In this document: in pieces, positions 8,269-16,154 of the stretch
Layout of the letters: each line of letters starts with the position of its first letter
Numbering within the stretch: the first letter of the stretch is position 1
Assembly: GCF_001429505.1 (NCBI RefSeq)
Contig: NZ_LMJW01000016.1
Coordinates: forward strand, 248,001 to 312,000
Source of the DNA: Allobosea sp. Root483D1
Lineage (GTDB): Bacteria; Pseudomonadota; Alphaproteobacteria; Rhizobiales; Beijerinckiaceae
DNA length: 64,000 nucleotides
Direction of reading: 5' to 3'
Made by a program: the position numbers and the translations under genes
The notes under the pieces: generated by a model
What the model was told of the DNA's origin: nothing
The model's input: the letters and a program-made list of their open reading frames with translations, nothing else
The model's database searches: none

Positions 8269-8709
8269 GGCAGGCGTCGCTCTTTGCGGAATTTGCGAGG
8301 GGAGAGGCGAGCGTCTGCGAAAGTCAGCGATGGGTGGCAGGCCGACGCCGATGTTCCGCCGAAAAGCCGACATCGCTAAGGGCCGTGAGGACGAGCTGCG
8401 AAATCGGCAGCCTTCTTCTCCGAGGGACGAACCAGGTCAACCGCGTCATCGCAACTGAGATAATCGTAACCAGATGGAAAGGATTGCGATCGGAACGTGA
8501 GCTTCTCCGAGCCCCGGCTTGCGAATCGACGCCGAGTTGCGGCACCGTAGCCGCCACTGCCTGAACTATCTCGTTTCTGAGCTGACCGAAGGTCGGGGTT
8601 TAAATCCTCTCTCGGCACCCAGAAGGGAACCGGCCAAGAGTGCCGCAAACGGCATTCGTGAGAGCGATTTCTGGAAGATCTCGAGCTGCGGTCCGGAACG
8701 GAGCTTCCG
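8269..8709. other. Intergenic region with no supported protein gene
   Basis: No convincing protein gene lies between the DUF971 gene and the autotransporter. Reverse-strand frames here are low quality and read through a tRNA-like sequence. The main content is the degenerate tRNA-like stretch at 8530-8621, listed separately. Base composition is less GC-rich than the flanking operons, which fits an insertion boundary. Confidence 0.5.
8530..8621 (+). other. Degenerate class II tRNA-like sequence (possible tRNA-Leu remnant)
   Basis: The 92-base span folds partly like a long-variable-arm tRNA. The 5' GCCGAG (8531-8536) pairs perfectly with CTCGGC (8611-8616), followed by ACCCA. A D-arm-like GCGG...CCGC (8539-8554), a variable-arm hairpin GACC-GAA-GGTC (8584-8594) and a T-loop-like GGTTTAAATCC (8597-8607) are in the right order. 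No proper anticodon stem forms, and T56 replaces the invariant C of the T loop. I therefore read it as a decayed tRNA or an attachment-site remnant and not a working gene. Leu or Ser type is suggested only by the long variable arm. Confidence 0.35.
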
Positions 8710-11283
8710 ATGGATCGGCTGCGCTCGCCTTTTTTGATTGCCGCTGCGTTTCTGGGCAGCTGCATCTCGGCACTCGCTCAAATTTGTCCGAGTCCTGCCG
8801 TCGTTAACGGAACCGCATGTACCGTATCGCCGGGCAGCAACGTCATCGCCACGCCGGCCGGGGCCATTGGACTGAACGCCTCGAACATAGGAGGCTCAAT
8901 TACCGCGAATGGCATCAACGTCGCCCTGCCTTTAGCCTCTACGGTGGGCGGACAGGCGCAATCCGGGGCCTCCATCACCTTCAACAACAGCACGCTCGCG
9001 ACCACGGCAACGACTACTGCCAACTCGGCAAGTCAGACCGGCTTTCGGTCCAGCGGGGCGACCAGCTTGATAAGCATGACTGGTTCGTCGCTCACGCTAG
9101 GGCCGCCTAACGGCACCACAGTGGCTAATAACATGACCGGCGCGACGGCCGTCGGTGGTGGCCATCTGACCCTCACGAACACCAACGTCACGATGCTGGG
9201 CGGCGCGGGTGGGCTGAACAATCACGCGCTTGTTTCTGACGGGAGCGGCAGCTCGATCACTGTCAGCGGGGGTACGCTCCTCACCCGTTCGCGCAGTTCG
9301 TTCGGAGCGTTGGCCCAGGGCGGTGGTGCAATCGATCTGAATGGAACCTCGATCTCGACGACGGGCGTCGGCACCGTGGCCATCGCAGGCGGACATGCAC
9401 TCTTCGCGACAGGCGCCGGCAGCACGATCACGGGCACCGGCCTGACGATCGGCGTCTCCGGGAATTTCTCCAGCCCGCTGCGCGCCGAGGCTGGAGGATC
9501 GATATCTCTCAGCAGCTCGACCCTGTCGTCGTCAGCCACGTCGGCGGCGGACACCGATCCGGCAGCCGGCGCGCGAGCCACCTCCGGCGGTTCACTTTCC
9601 CTGACCAACGTGACCATCGCGATGACCGGCCAACGCGGGACGGGCGTCTTTGTCTCCGACACCGGATCCTCCGCCGCGCTCGTCGATACCAACATCTCCA
9701 CCGGCGTCCTTTCCACGCGCGCCAATGGGCTTCATCTTTTGTCAGGCGCATCGGCTTCGGTGACCCGCGGTACGATCGACTCCAAAGGTGCCAACGCGGT
9801 TTTGGTGGACGGGGGGTCTTCTTTGACCCTGACCGACGCGACCCTGCAGGCGACGGGGCCGGTGACTTCCATAGGTTACGGATTGCGGGTCATCGGTGGC
9901 TCGACCGCCGTCATGAACGGCGGATCTTCGACGACGGTTGGCCGCGACAGCCCCGGGATTGCGGCTTCCGGCGGAGGCCGCGTCACCGCCAACGGCGTGA
10001 CCGTTCGGACGAGCGGCATCGACAATGCCATGGGCGTGGTCGCCGATATTGATGGCCAGATCACGTTCAACGGTGGCAGCGTGACGACTACAGGCGAAGA
10101 GGTAAGATCGGGGGCCCGGCCGCATGCGTTTGTCGCGCGCAATCCCGGTGGCGTTCTGACTTCAGACGGCACTGTCCTGTCAACCTCCGGTACTCGCGCG
10201 ATGGGGGCCGTCGCGGACGACGGTGGCGTCCTCAACCTCACTCGAACCCGCATCACCACATCCGGCCTCAGCGGCATCGGTATCTTCACGGTAACGGAGC
10301 AGACCGGCGATCAGTTTGCCGCCACGACAACCGCGACAGACCTCACGATCAGCACCTCCGGCGAATTGGCCCACGGAGTGACCTCCCAGTCCCGCAACGA
10401 CATTGCGACGCCACTGGCTCAGACCACGGTGACGAACGCGACAATCGACACGACCGGGCTCAATGCGGTCGGTCTCCGCGCGATTCTCGGCGATTACGGC
10501 ACGCGCCCCATCTCCGGGCGCGGAGAAGCCAGGGTCACAGCCAACGACACGATTGTCACCACGACTGGTGCTGGCGCCCATGGCGCGTTGTCGCGGGACA
10601 ACCCGACCTCGGTGACGATGAACCGGACCTCTGTGACAACGTCCGGTGTCGCGGCGCACGGCTCGGTGGCCGAAGCTGGAGGTTTGATCGTTGGCAACCA
10701 GGCGACGGTCACGGCGACGGGCGCGAACTCGGCAGCCCTCTTTGTCATCGGTGCACCGGGAGCCGTCTCGAATGGAAATTACACGGATAGCGCACTCACC
10801 AATGCAAGTGGGCCGACGATCGGCGTTGCCGGAAATGGCAACGTCACGCTCACGCGCTCGACCGCCGGTGGCAGCGGCGAATGGTTGCGCGTCGGCCAAA
10901 GCACCGACTTCCCACTGCTGCTCGGCCATGCGCCGCTGACCGGAGTTCCGGAGCTTCCCGATCCGGATCCCGGCAGTCCACCGCCGTCTGCGGTATCATC
11001 CCCTAGCGCCCCGCCAGCGCTGCCTGTCGTGCCCGGTCTCGCCAACATCACGCTGACGAACTCAACTGTGATCGGCTCCGCCTTCACCGCCGCAGGTAGC
11101 GTGTCGAACCTGACACTGATCGACAGCACCTGGATCATGACGGGCAATTCGAACATCACCAATCTCGTCAACGATCCGAGCCTGATCCAGTACACGCCGC
11201 CGACTGGCGATCCGACGCTACTCGCCAGCTACAAGACGCTCACGGTCGTCAATTACAAGGTATCAACGGCCAGATCGGTCTGA
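8710..11283 (+). CDS. Autotransporter passenger (5' part, ends at a frameshift)
   Basis: Encodes 857 residues: a signal peptide (MDRLRSPFLIAAAFLG, cleavage near ALAQ), then a long Ser/Thr/Gly/Asn-rich passenger made of imperfect beta-helix repeats of roughly 20-25 residues (recurring forms like GSxLTLTxTxxxxTG). A Pro/Ser-rich insert (PDPDPGSPPPS) lies near residue 755. Such passengers are secreted to the cell surface by a type V barrel and often act in adhesion. The frame stops at 11281 just after LTVVNYK, where this family normally continues into the passenger-barrel junction; that continuation is present in the next frame. So the gene is broken or the sequence lacks one base. Confidence 0.8.
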   Translation: MDRLRSPFLIAAAFLGSCISALAQICPSPAVVNGTACTVSPGSNVIATPAGAIGLNASNIGGSITANGINVALPLASTVGGQAQSGASITFNNSTLATTATTTANSASQTGFRSSGATSLISMTGSSLTLGPPNGTTVANNMTGATAVGGGHLTLTNTNVTMLGGAGGLNNHALVSDGSGSSITVSGGTLLTRSRSSFGALAQGGGAIDLNGTSISTTGVGTVAIAGGHALFATGAGSTITGTGLTIGVSGNFSSPLRAEAGGSISLSSSTLSSSATSAADTDPAAGARATSGGSLSLTNVTIAMTGQRGTGVFVSDTGSSAALVDTNISTGVLSTRANGLHLLSGASASVTRGTIDSKGANAVLVDGGSSLTLTDATLQATGPVTSIGYGLRVIGGSTAVMNGGSSTTVGRDSPGIAASGGGRVTANGVTVRTSGIDNAMGVVADIDGQITFNGGSVTTTGEEVRSGARPHAFVARNPGGVLTSDGTVLSTSGTRAMGAVADDGGVLNLTRTRITTSGLSGIGIFTVTEQTGDQFAATTTATDLTISTSGELAHGVTSQSRNDIATPLAQTTVTNATIDTTGLNAVGLRAILGDYGTRPISGRGEARVTANDTIVTTTGAGAHGALSRDNPTSVTMNRTSVTTSGVAAHGSVAEAGGLIVGNQATVTATGANSAALFVIGAPGAVSNGNYTDSALTNASGPTIGVAGNGNVTLTRSTAGGSGEWLRVGQSTDFPLLLGHAPLTGVPELPDPDPGSPPPSAVSSPSAPPALPVVPGLANITLTNSTVIGSAFTAAGSVSNLTLIDSTWIMTGNSNITNLVNDPSLIQYTPPTGDPTLLASYKTLTVVNYKVSTARSV

Positions 11284-12686
11284 ACACCTTCCTTGGCAAC
11301 GATTCGTCGCCGTCGGATCGGCTGGTCATCGACGGCGGCAACGCCTCGGGCAGCTCGCCGCTGCTGATCACCAACACGATCGGTCCGGGAGACCTGACCG
11401 TTGCTAACGGCATTCTCGTCGTGGATGCTCAGAACGGTGGCACGACCAATCCCGGGACCTTCTCGCTCGGGCGCCCGGTCGTCGCCGGGCCCTATGAATA
11501 CTCGTTGTATCGCGGCAGCGTCGACGCGTCCGGGCCCGACAATTGGTATCTTCGCTCGCAGATCCCTCCGACGCCAGGGCCCAGCCCCGAGCCTTCCACG
11601 CCCATCCCGGACTACCGTCGCGAGGTGTCGCTCTACGCGGCGCTGCCGGCAATGGGCCTGATTTACGGGCGCACGATCATCGATAGCCTGCACGAGCGCG
11701 TGGGCGAACTGCGTCCTCTCGAGGCGGCGCCGGTCACCGAGGAGCGCACCGTCTGGTGCAAGAATCCGGAAAAGAACTTCCGCTGCACCACGACAGTCCA
11801 GTTGCCGGCAGGCGCCGCCTTGCCGGGGCGCTCCTACGCTTCGGCGGGATGGGCGCGGATCATTGGCCAGCATGGCAATCAGGATGGCGGTCCCTGGGGC
11901 GTTTATCGCAACGGCCCGAACTTCAACTACAGCATCTACGCTCTTCAGGCTGGCCTGGATCTCTACAGAGCCATCAACGCCGACGGCTCCCGTGACCATG
12001 CCGGCGTCTATGGTGCCATCGGTCGGCTTGAAGGCGATGTCACTCACTTCAACGGCATCAAGGCCGGCAAGAACACGATCGATGGCTATTCGCTGGGCGC
12101 CTACTGGACGCATTTCGGAGCTTCGGGCTGGTACCTCGACGGGGTGGTGCAAGGCACCTGGTTCGAGGCGGAGGCAGACTCGAAGCGTCTTCTGCCAAAG
12201 CTGAAGCGCGAGGGTTTCGGCTTCGCAGCCTCCCTGGAGGGAGGCTATCCGATCTCCCTCGGAAACGGGTGGATCATCGAACCACAGGCGCAGCTCATCT
12301 ACCAGACGCTGGTCAACGGCTCAGGCCATGACGGGGCCGCCTTTGTACGCTCCTCGGACGTGGATTCGCTGGCTGGCAGGGTCGGGGCTCGACTCGCCAA
12401 GGGCTGGGCCCTGGATGATGCTGCGAGGCCCCGCATGATGACGGCTTGGCTGAAGGCGAGCGTGTGGAATGAGTTCCTGGGCAATCCGAAGACCTCGTTC
12501 TCCTCGGCGACCGGCTACATTCCTTTTAACTCGGATCTCGGCGGGGCTTGGGGCGAGGTCAGGGCGGGCGTCGATGCGCAAATCACCAGGAACGCCGCGC
12601 TCTATGCATCCGCTGGTTACTCTGTTGGCTTCAACGGGCGCTCGCATGGCTATGACGGCCGTATCGGCGTCAAGGTCATATGGTGA
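11259..12686 (+). pseudogene. Autotransporter junction and beta-barrel (3' part, shifted frame)
   Basis: From 11259 the homology resumes one base out of frame as GINGQIGLNTFLGND and runs to the stop at 12686. It covers the pertactin-like junction (DRLVIDGG, YRGSVDASGPDNWYLRS), a Pro-rich linker (PTPGPSPEPSTP) and a C-terminal autotransporter barrel of about 280 residues ending in an aromatic residue (VKVIW). The barrel would insert in the outer membrane and export the passenger. Restoring a third G in the GG at 11259-11260 would give an intact protein of about 1325 residues starting at 8710. Without it the barrel has no signal peptide. Native frameshift, phase-variable tract or sequencing error cannot be separated here. 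Confidence 0.75.
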
Positions 12687-12902
12687 CCGGGCAGGCCTGG
12701 GCGGCTTTGGCGGCACTACTCTGCGGTCTGAAATCAGCGAGCCTACGGGGGATTTCTGACATCCCGGCGCTTTTGGCGTCAAAGATTAGCCACGCTGCCC
12801 GGCGCGACCGATCTGCCCGAAAACAGATCTTCTATTCGTCCGGAATGGGTCGAAAGCGGATGCTGCCTCCTGCCCTGTCGTCCAGCATCGTCGAAGCAAA
12901 CA

Positions 12903-12927
12903 AAAGGCCGGCGCGAAGCCGGCCTTT
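12903..12927 (-). terminator. Rho-independent terminator of the L,D-transpeptidase gene
   Basis: Perfect 10-bp stem AAAGGCCGGC/GCCGGCCTTT with a 5-base loop. Read on the reverse strand it follows the transpeptidase stop by about 25 bases and runs into TTTTGTTTG. It may also stop transcription from the autotransporter side. Confidence 0.85.
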
Positions 12928-12950
12928 CCAAAGTCCGATAGGGCCGCCGC

Positions 12951-13529
12951 TCAGCGGGCGACGACGACGCGGGTGCCGACCTTGGCGCGCTCGTAGAGGT
13001 CGATCACGTCCTCGTTCAGCATGCGGATGCAGCCCGAGGAGACCGCTTGGCCGATCGTCTCGGGCTCGTTCGAGCCGTGGATGCGGTAGAGCGTCGAGCC
13101 GAGATACATGGCGCGGGCGCCGAGGGGGTTCTCCGGGCCGCCGGGCATGAAGCGCGGCAGATCGGGACGGCGCTTCAGCATCTGGGCCGGCGGGGTCCAG
13201 CCCGGCCACTCGGCCTTGCGGGTGACGGTCTGCGAGCCGGCCCAGTCGAAGCCCGGGCGGCCGACGCCGACGCCGTAGCGGACGGCCTTGCCGTCGGGCA
13301 GGACGAAATAGAGGCGGCGCTCGCTCGTGTTGATCACGATCGTGCCGGGGCGATAGGTGCCGCTGAACGAGACGACCTCGCGCGGGATCGCGGTCGCCTG
13401 CGCCTTGGCAGGGTCGACATAGGTGACGAGCGGCTGGCGGGTGAGCGGGTCGATCTCGGCGACTGCGGCGGTCGCCGTGGCCGCGATGGCCGTACCGGCG
13501 ATCAGGGCCAAACGGAAGAAGCGGAGCAT
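12951..13529 (-). CDS. L,D-transpeptidase (YkuD domain)
   Basis: A 192-residue exported enzyme that forms 3-3 cross-links in peptidoglycan or attaches outer-membrane proteins to it. The start at 13529 gives a clean signal peptide (MLRFFRLALIAGTAIAATATA). The YkuD catalytic motif is complete: H151 in RIHGSNE and C167 in SSGCIRM, with the preceding GTIVINTSERRLYFV strand and the PLGARAMYLG segment typical of the family. A longer frame upstream adds a non-signal-like extension and is less likely. Rhizobiales carry many paralogues, so the specific role cannot be given. The gene ends in a strong terminator. Confidence 0.93.
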   Translation of the reverse strand: MLRFFRLALIAGTAIAATATAAVAEIDPLTRQPLVTYVDPAKAQATAIPREVVSFSGTYRPGTIVINTSERRLYFVLPDGKAVRYGVGVGRPGFDWAGSQTVTRKAEWPGWTPPAQMLKRRPDLPRFMPGGPENPLGARAMYLGSTLYRIHGSNEPETIGQAVSSGCIRMLNEDVIDLYERAKVGTRVVVAR

Positions 13530-13887
13530 GGCGGCCTCGGAAGGGATTGCGGGGTGGCGGGCGGGAGAAAGGTGACAGAAAAACGTCAACAATTCCCCAA
13601 ATCTCTGGCAGAGCGAAGGCTGTCGTTCAATCGATGTGCGTTCACATCGGCGCGACCTTTCGAGCTTTCGAGGCGCCCGTTGCGGGGCTGCAACAGACGT
13701 AGGCGTCTGGATACCGCTTGGCGCGATCTGGGCGGTTTTCGGGCGGGAGTGTGGCGACGCGCGCCCGCGGCTCCCCCGAATGAAGGACGCGGTGCGTTTC
13801 GCGTAGCGCTAGAGAAGCGACAGGCCCGGTCTGTCGTTAAGACGGCGCCGAGGCGCAAACCGGATATTGCCTTGAGGTGGGACACAA
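13530..13887. other. Intergenic region, no gene seen
   Basis: Spacer between the divergent L,D-transpeptidase and the caspase-like gene. Two small perfect hairpins are visible: CGATGTG/CACATCG at 13632-13649 and GTTGC/GCAAC near 13680-13695. No reading frame with a plausible start or family resemblance was found. Confidence 0.5.
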
Positions 13888-14658
13888 ATGGCCCAGGAAG
13901 TTGCGGTGCACGCCGTCTATCTGGAGGATCCCACAATGATCCATGAGTTCAATTTGAAGCAGGGTGGGCCCGACTTTTTGCCGACGGGGCACACCGGGAT
14001 ACGAGAGAGCTTTTCGCCTCGGAAGGCAGTCGACGCGATCATATCTGCAGCGAATATAGCGGGCGGAAATCGGATCAAAGTCCTGCGCCTCCTCGCTCAT
14101 GGCAATGCTGGCAGGTTCAATTTTCCTGGCCTGAAGGGGCGCTCGTCGGTCGCGCGGGAATATGGTGGGCTGCGGGGGGCATTCGCGCCTCTGGCCAGGA
14201 TCGAAATCCATGGCTGCGGATGCGCCAGCGAAGAGGAGCTGGATGGTCACAGAGGTGAGTACACCGGTGATCCGAAAGGACGCGGCCTGCTCTTCCTCTG
14301 GGCCGTGGCGAGGACCTTCAACGTCCCCGTCACAGGCGCTGTCGATACGCAGGGCGGCTGGGACGGCTGGAGCTATAGCGGGGTCACCGTCACCATTTCT
14401 CCCGCCGGGAAATTCTACGCCCAGAAGCCTGGGCAGCGCTGGTGGGATCCCGGAGCCGCAAACGATCAGGCCAGGCGCGAGTTCGACCGGATCGAGACAC
14501 AATACATCAAGAAAAAGCTCTATGCGCAGGCGCGTGCTGCGCTGCGCAATCTGATCCAACTCTATCCAACGTCGAAGGAGGCGGCCGAGGCTGAGCTATT
14601 GCTGCCGGCGGACGCGATGGAGAAGCCGAACAAGGGGCTGGCGACGAAGTTCGAGTAG
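13888..14658 (+). CDS. Putative caspase-fold (DUF4347-like) protein, uncharacterised
   Basis: A 256-residue protein without signal peptide or membrane helix. It has the shape of a clan CD cysteine protease: a hydrophobic strand ending in His-Gly (VLRLLAHGNAG, H71), and about 38 residues later a strand ending in a Cys (ARIEIHGCGCAS, C110 and C112). This spacing resembles DUF4347 domains (SHGSxG...LYGCNVA). Residues 192-240 look like a single TPR-type helix pair (ARREFDRIE, AQARAALRNLIQLYP). An alternative start at 13936 has a better ribosome site (GGAGG, 8-base spacing). Codon use is less GC-biased than the neighbours, suggesting transfer. No substrate, partner or operon mate is apparent; the protease assignment is inference. 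Confidence 0.6.
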   Translation: MAQEVAVHAVYLEDPTMIHEFNLKQGGPDFLPTGHTGIRESFSPRKAVDAIISAANIAGGNRIKVLRLLAHGNAGRFNFPGLKGRSSVAREYGGLRGAFAPLARIEIHGCGCASEEELDGHRGEYTGDPKGRGLLFLWAVARTFNVPVTGAVDTQGGWDGWSYSGVTVTISPAGKFYAQKPGQRWWDPGAANDQARREFDRIETQYIKKKLYAQARAALRNLIQLYPTSKEAAEAELLLPADAMEKPNKGLATKFE

Positions 14659-14812
14659 GCCGGACGCCCTCGCGGGATCGTGCGTCCTTCGCGAAGACCT
14701 CTCCGATTGCCGTTAACCAGTCGTTCGCCTAATCTCCAGATCGAGGGGCAACTTCCGATTGCAAAGCCGGGCCGGCTCTGGTCCGCTTCTGCGAAACGCC
14801 GGGAGGTTCGCC

Positions 14813-15091
14813 ATGCCTACCTGCCAATTCGATGCGGGGCCTGAAGAGCTCGCTGCTCTGGGAACAGCCTTTCACGAGGCCTGGCGGCAGGTCGGCCCGA
14901 TCTATGGGCCGTTCGAGAATCCGCATCGCGAATGGCTTGCCCGCCTGATCCTCGGCCTGCGCCGCTCCGGCCATTCCGGCGACATCACCCTGCTCGCGAT
15001 CGAGCAGTTCATGGCGACCGCCCCGCTGGCCGAATGGGCGAATGGCGCGCGAGACGCACAGCAGCAAGCGGGACCGATCGCGCGAAACTGA
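14813..15091 (+). CDS. Small hypothetical protein
   Basis: A 92-residue acidic-to-neutral protein preceded by GGGAGG at 6-base spacing, which fixes the ATG at 14813. It contains amphipathic helices (PEELAALGTAFHEAWRQVG, REWLARLILGLRR) and no signal or membrane segment. I recognise no family. It stands alone between the caspase-like gene and the outer-membrane barrel gene. Coding character is moderate. Confidence 0.55.
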   Translation: MPTCQFDAGPEELAALGTAFHEAWRQVGPIYGPFENPHREWLARLILGLRRSGHSGDITLLAIEQFMATAPLAEWANGARDAQQQAGPIARN

Positions 15092-15251
15092 GCGCTTTGC
15101 GCGGGCCCGTCTCCAGCACCTCGCCGTAAGACTCCAGGAATCCCTTCCGGAGCGTTCCCGTATAGCGGGCAACGTTGCCGTAATCTTCGCCCGCAATCTG
15201 CGCCGTGCTGACCCGGTCCGATGAACGGACCTGCGGTCGCAAGAGCCGGAT

Positions 15252-15278
15252 CCGATCAGGTTGGACCAACCTGATCGG
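15252..15278. promoter_or_regulatory. 27-bp perfect palindrome upstream of outer membrane gene
   Basis: CCGATCAGGTTGG is followed by a single A and its exact reverse complement, giving two perfect 13-base arms. It lies 68-94 bases before the start of the barrel gene. This could be an operator for a dimeric regulator or a 5'-UTR hairpin. The core TTGG-A-CCAA has the symmetry of GntR-type sites. Confidence 0.55.
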
Positions 15279-15345
15279 TGAATCCGTCTCTCACTTGTCT
15301 GGCCTGATGCGTCGGCGGCGACCAAGCCGCCGCAAGGAGTCTTTG

Positions 15346-15987
15346 ATGAAGCGTCTCATCCCGATGGTCGGCCTCGGCCTGCTGGCCGTCCTCGCGGTCC
15401 CGGCCATGGCGGCCGATCGTCCCGCGCGTGTGCAGCAATACCAGCCGGTCTATTCCCAGCCGCGGGCCTATAACTGGAACGGCATCTATGCCGGTATTCA
15501 TGCCGGCGGCGCCTTCGACCGTTTCGAGGGAACCGCCAAAAAAAGCCGCAGTGAAATCCTGCTCGGCGGCCAGCTCGGCTACAACCTCCAGATGGGCGGG
15601 CTCGTCACCGGTGTCGAGGCTGACATCTCGATGAACGGGATGGGCAAGGGCGCCAAGCGCACCGGCGGCGCCAGCGCCGACATGCGCTATGTCAGCACGC
15701 TGAAGGCTAGAGCCGGCTTCGCCTTCGACCGCTTCCTGGTCTACGGCCTGGGCGGCGTCGCCTATGGCAGCCTGAAGGCAAGCGACGGCCTGGTGTCGAA
15801 GGAGAAGAGCAAGGTCGGCTATGTCGTCGGCGCCGGTGCCGAATACGGCATCACCGACAACCTCTCCGCCAAGCTCGAATACAACTACGTCTCGCTCGGC
15901 AAGCAGAACTTCCAGTTTGCCAATGGGCGTACCCGCGTCGGCGTCAACGAGCATCTCGTCAAGGCCGGCCTGAACTACCGGTTCTGA
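15346..15987 (+). CDS. Outer membrane beta-barrel protein (Omp25/31, porin-like family)
   Basis: A 213-residue exported barrel. The start at 15346 follows AAGGAG and gives a signal peptide (MKRLIPMVGLGLLAVLAVPAMAAD). The mature protein opens with the family phrase YNWNGIYAGIHAGG, has alternating beta strands (GGQLGYNLQMG, YVVGAGAEYGITDNLSAKLEYNYV) and ends in the outer-membrane signature ...GLNYRF with terminal Phe. This matches the Omp25/Omp31-like abundant surface proteins of Rhizobiales, which tether or stabilise the envelope. A 27-bp palindrome lies in its upstream region and a strong hairpin follows its stop. Confidence 0.9.
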   Translation: MKRLIPMVGLGLLAVLAVPAMAADRPARVQQYQPVYSQPRAYNWNGIYAGIHAGGAFDRFEGTAKKSRSEILLGGQLGYNLQMGGLVTGVEADISMNGMGKGAKRTGGASADMRYVSTLKARAGFAFDRFLVYGLGGVAYGSLKASDGLVSKEKSKVGYVVGAGAEYGITDNLSAKLEYNYVSLGKQNFQFANGRTRVGVNEHLVKAGLNYRF

Positions 15988-15997
15988 TCTTCGGAAT

Positions 15998-16021
15998 CCC
16001 GGGTTGGGAGACCGACCCGGG
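15998..16021 (+). terminator. Hairpin after outer membrane gene, probable terminator
   Basis: CCCGGGTTGG/CCGACCCGGG forms a 10-bp stem (one G-T pair) around a GAGA loop, starting 11 bases after the stop codon. There is no T run after it, so it may act as a terminator or as a 3' stabiliser. Confidence 0.5.
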
Positions 16022-16114
16022 TCACCTTGCGGCTCGCCAGCCGCGCCAAGGCATGGATGGAGCGTGATGTGTCTGGATATTTCGCCCCTATTCCGGCATC
16101 ACGTTCCATCCGTG

Positions 16115-16149
16115 CACCCAGATTTGACCTTTAGCACCCCGATTTGACC
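16115..16149 (+). promoter_or_regulatory. Tandem 15-bp direct repeats before response regulator
   Basis: CACCC(A/C)GATTTGACC occurs at 16115-16129 and again at 16135-16149, exactly 20 bases apart, ending 5 bases before the ATG. The second copy occupies the place where a ribosome site should be, and no Shine-Dalgarno sequence is visible. Tandem in-phase repeats fit binding by an OmpR-type regulator, possibly this gene's own product. Confidence 0.5.
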
Positions 16150-16154
16150 CATAA

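Noticed and set aside
8376..8765. 129-codon reverse frame between DUF971 and the autotransporter
   Set aside because: It reads through the tRNA-like sequence and resembles the false proteins often called over tRNA 3' ends.
15009..15269. 86-codon reverse frame between two forward genes
   Set aside because: Some segments look protein-like (IAGEDYGNVARYTGTLRKG), but it overlaps the 92-residue gene by over 80 bases, runs into the 27-bp palindrome and lacks a ribosome site. Kept as doubtful, not annotated.
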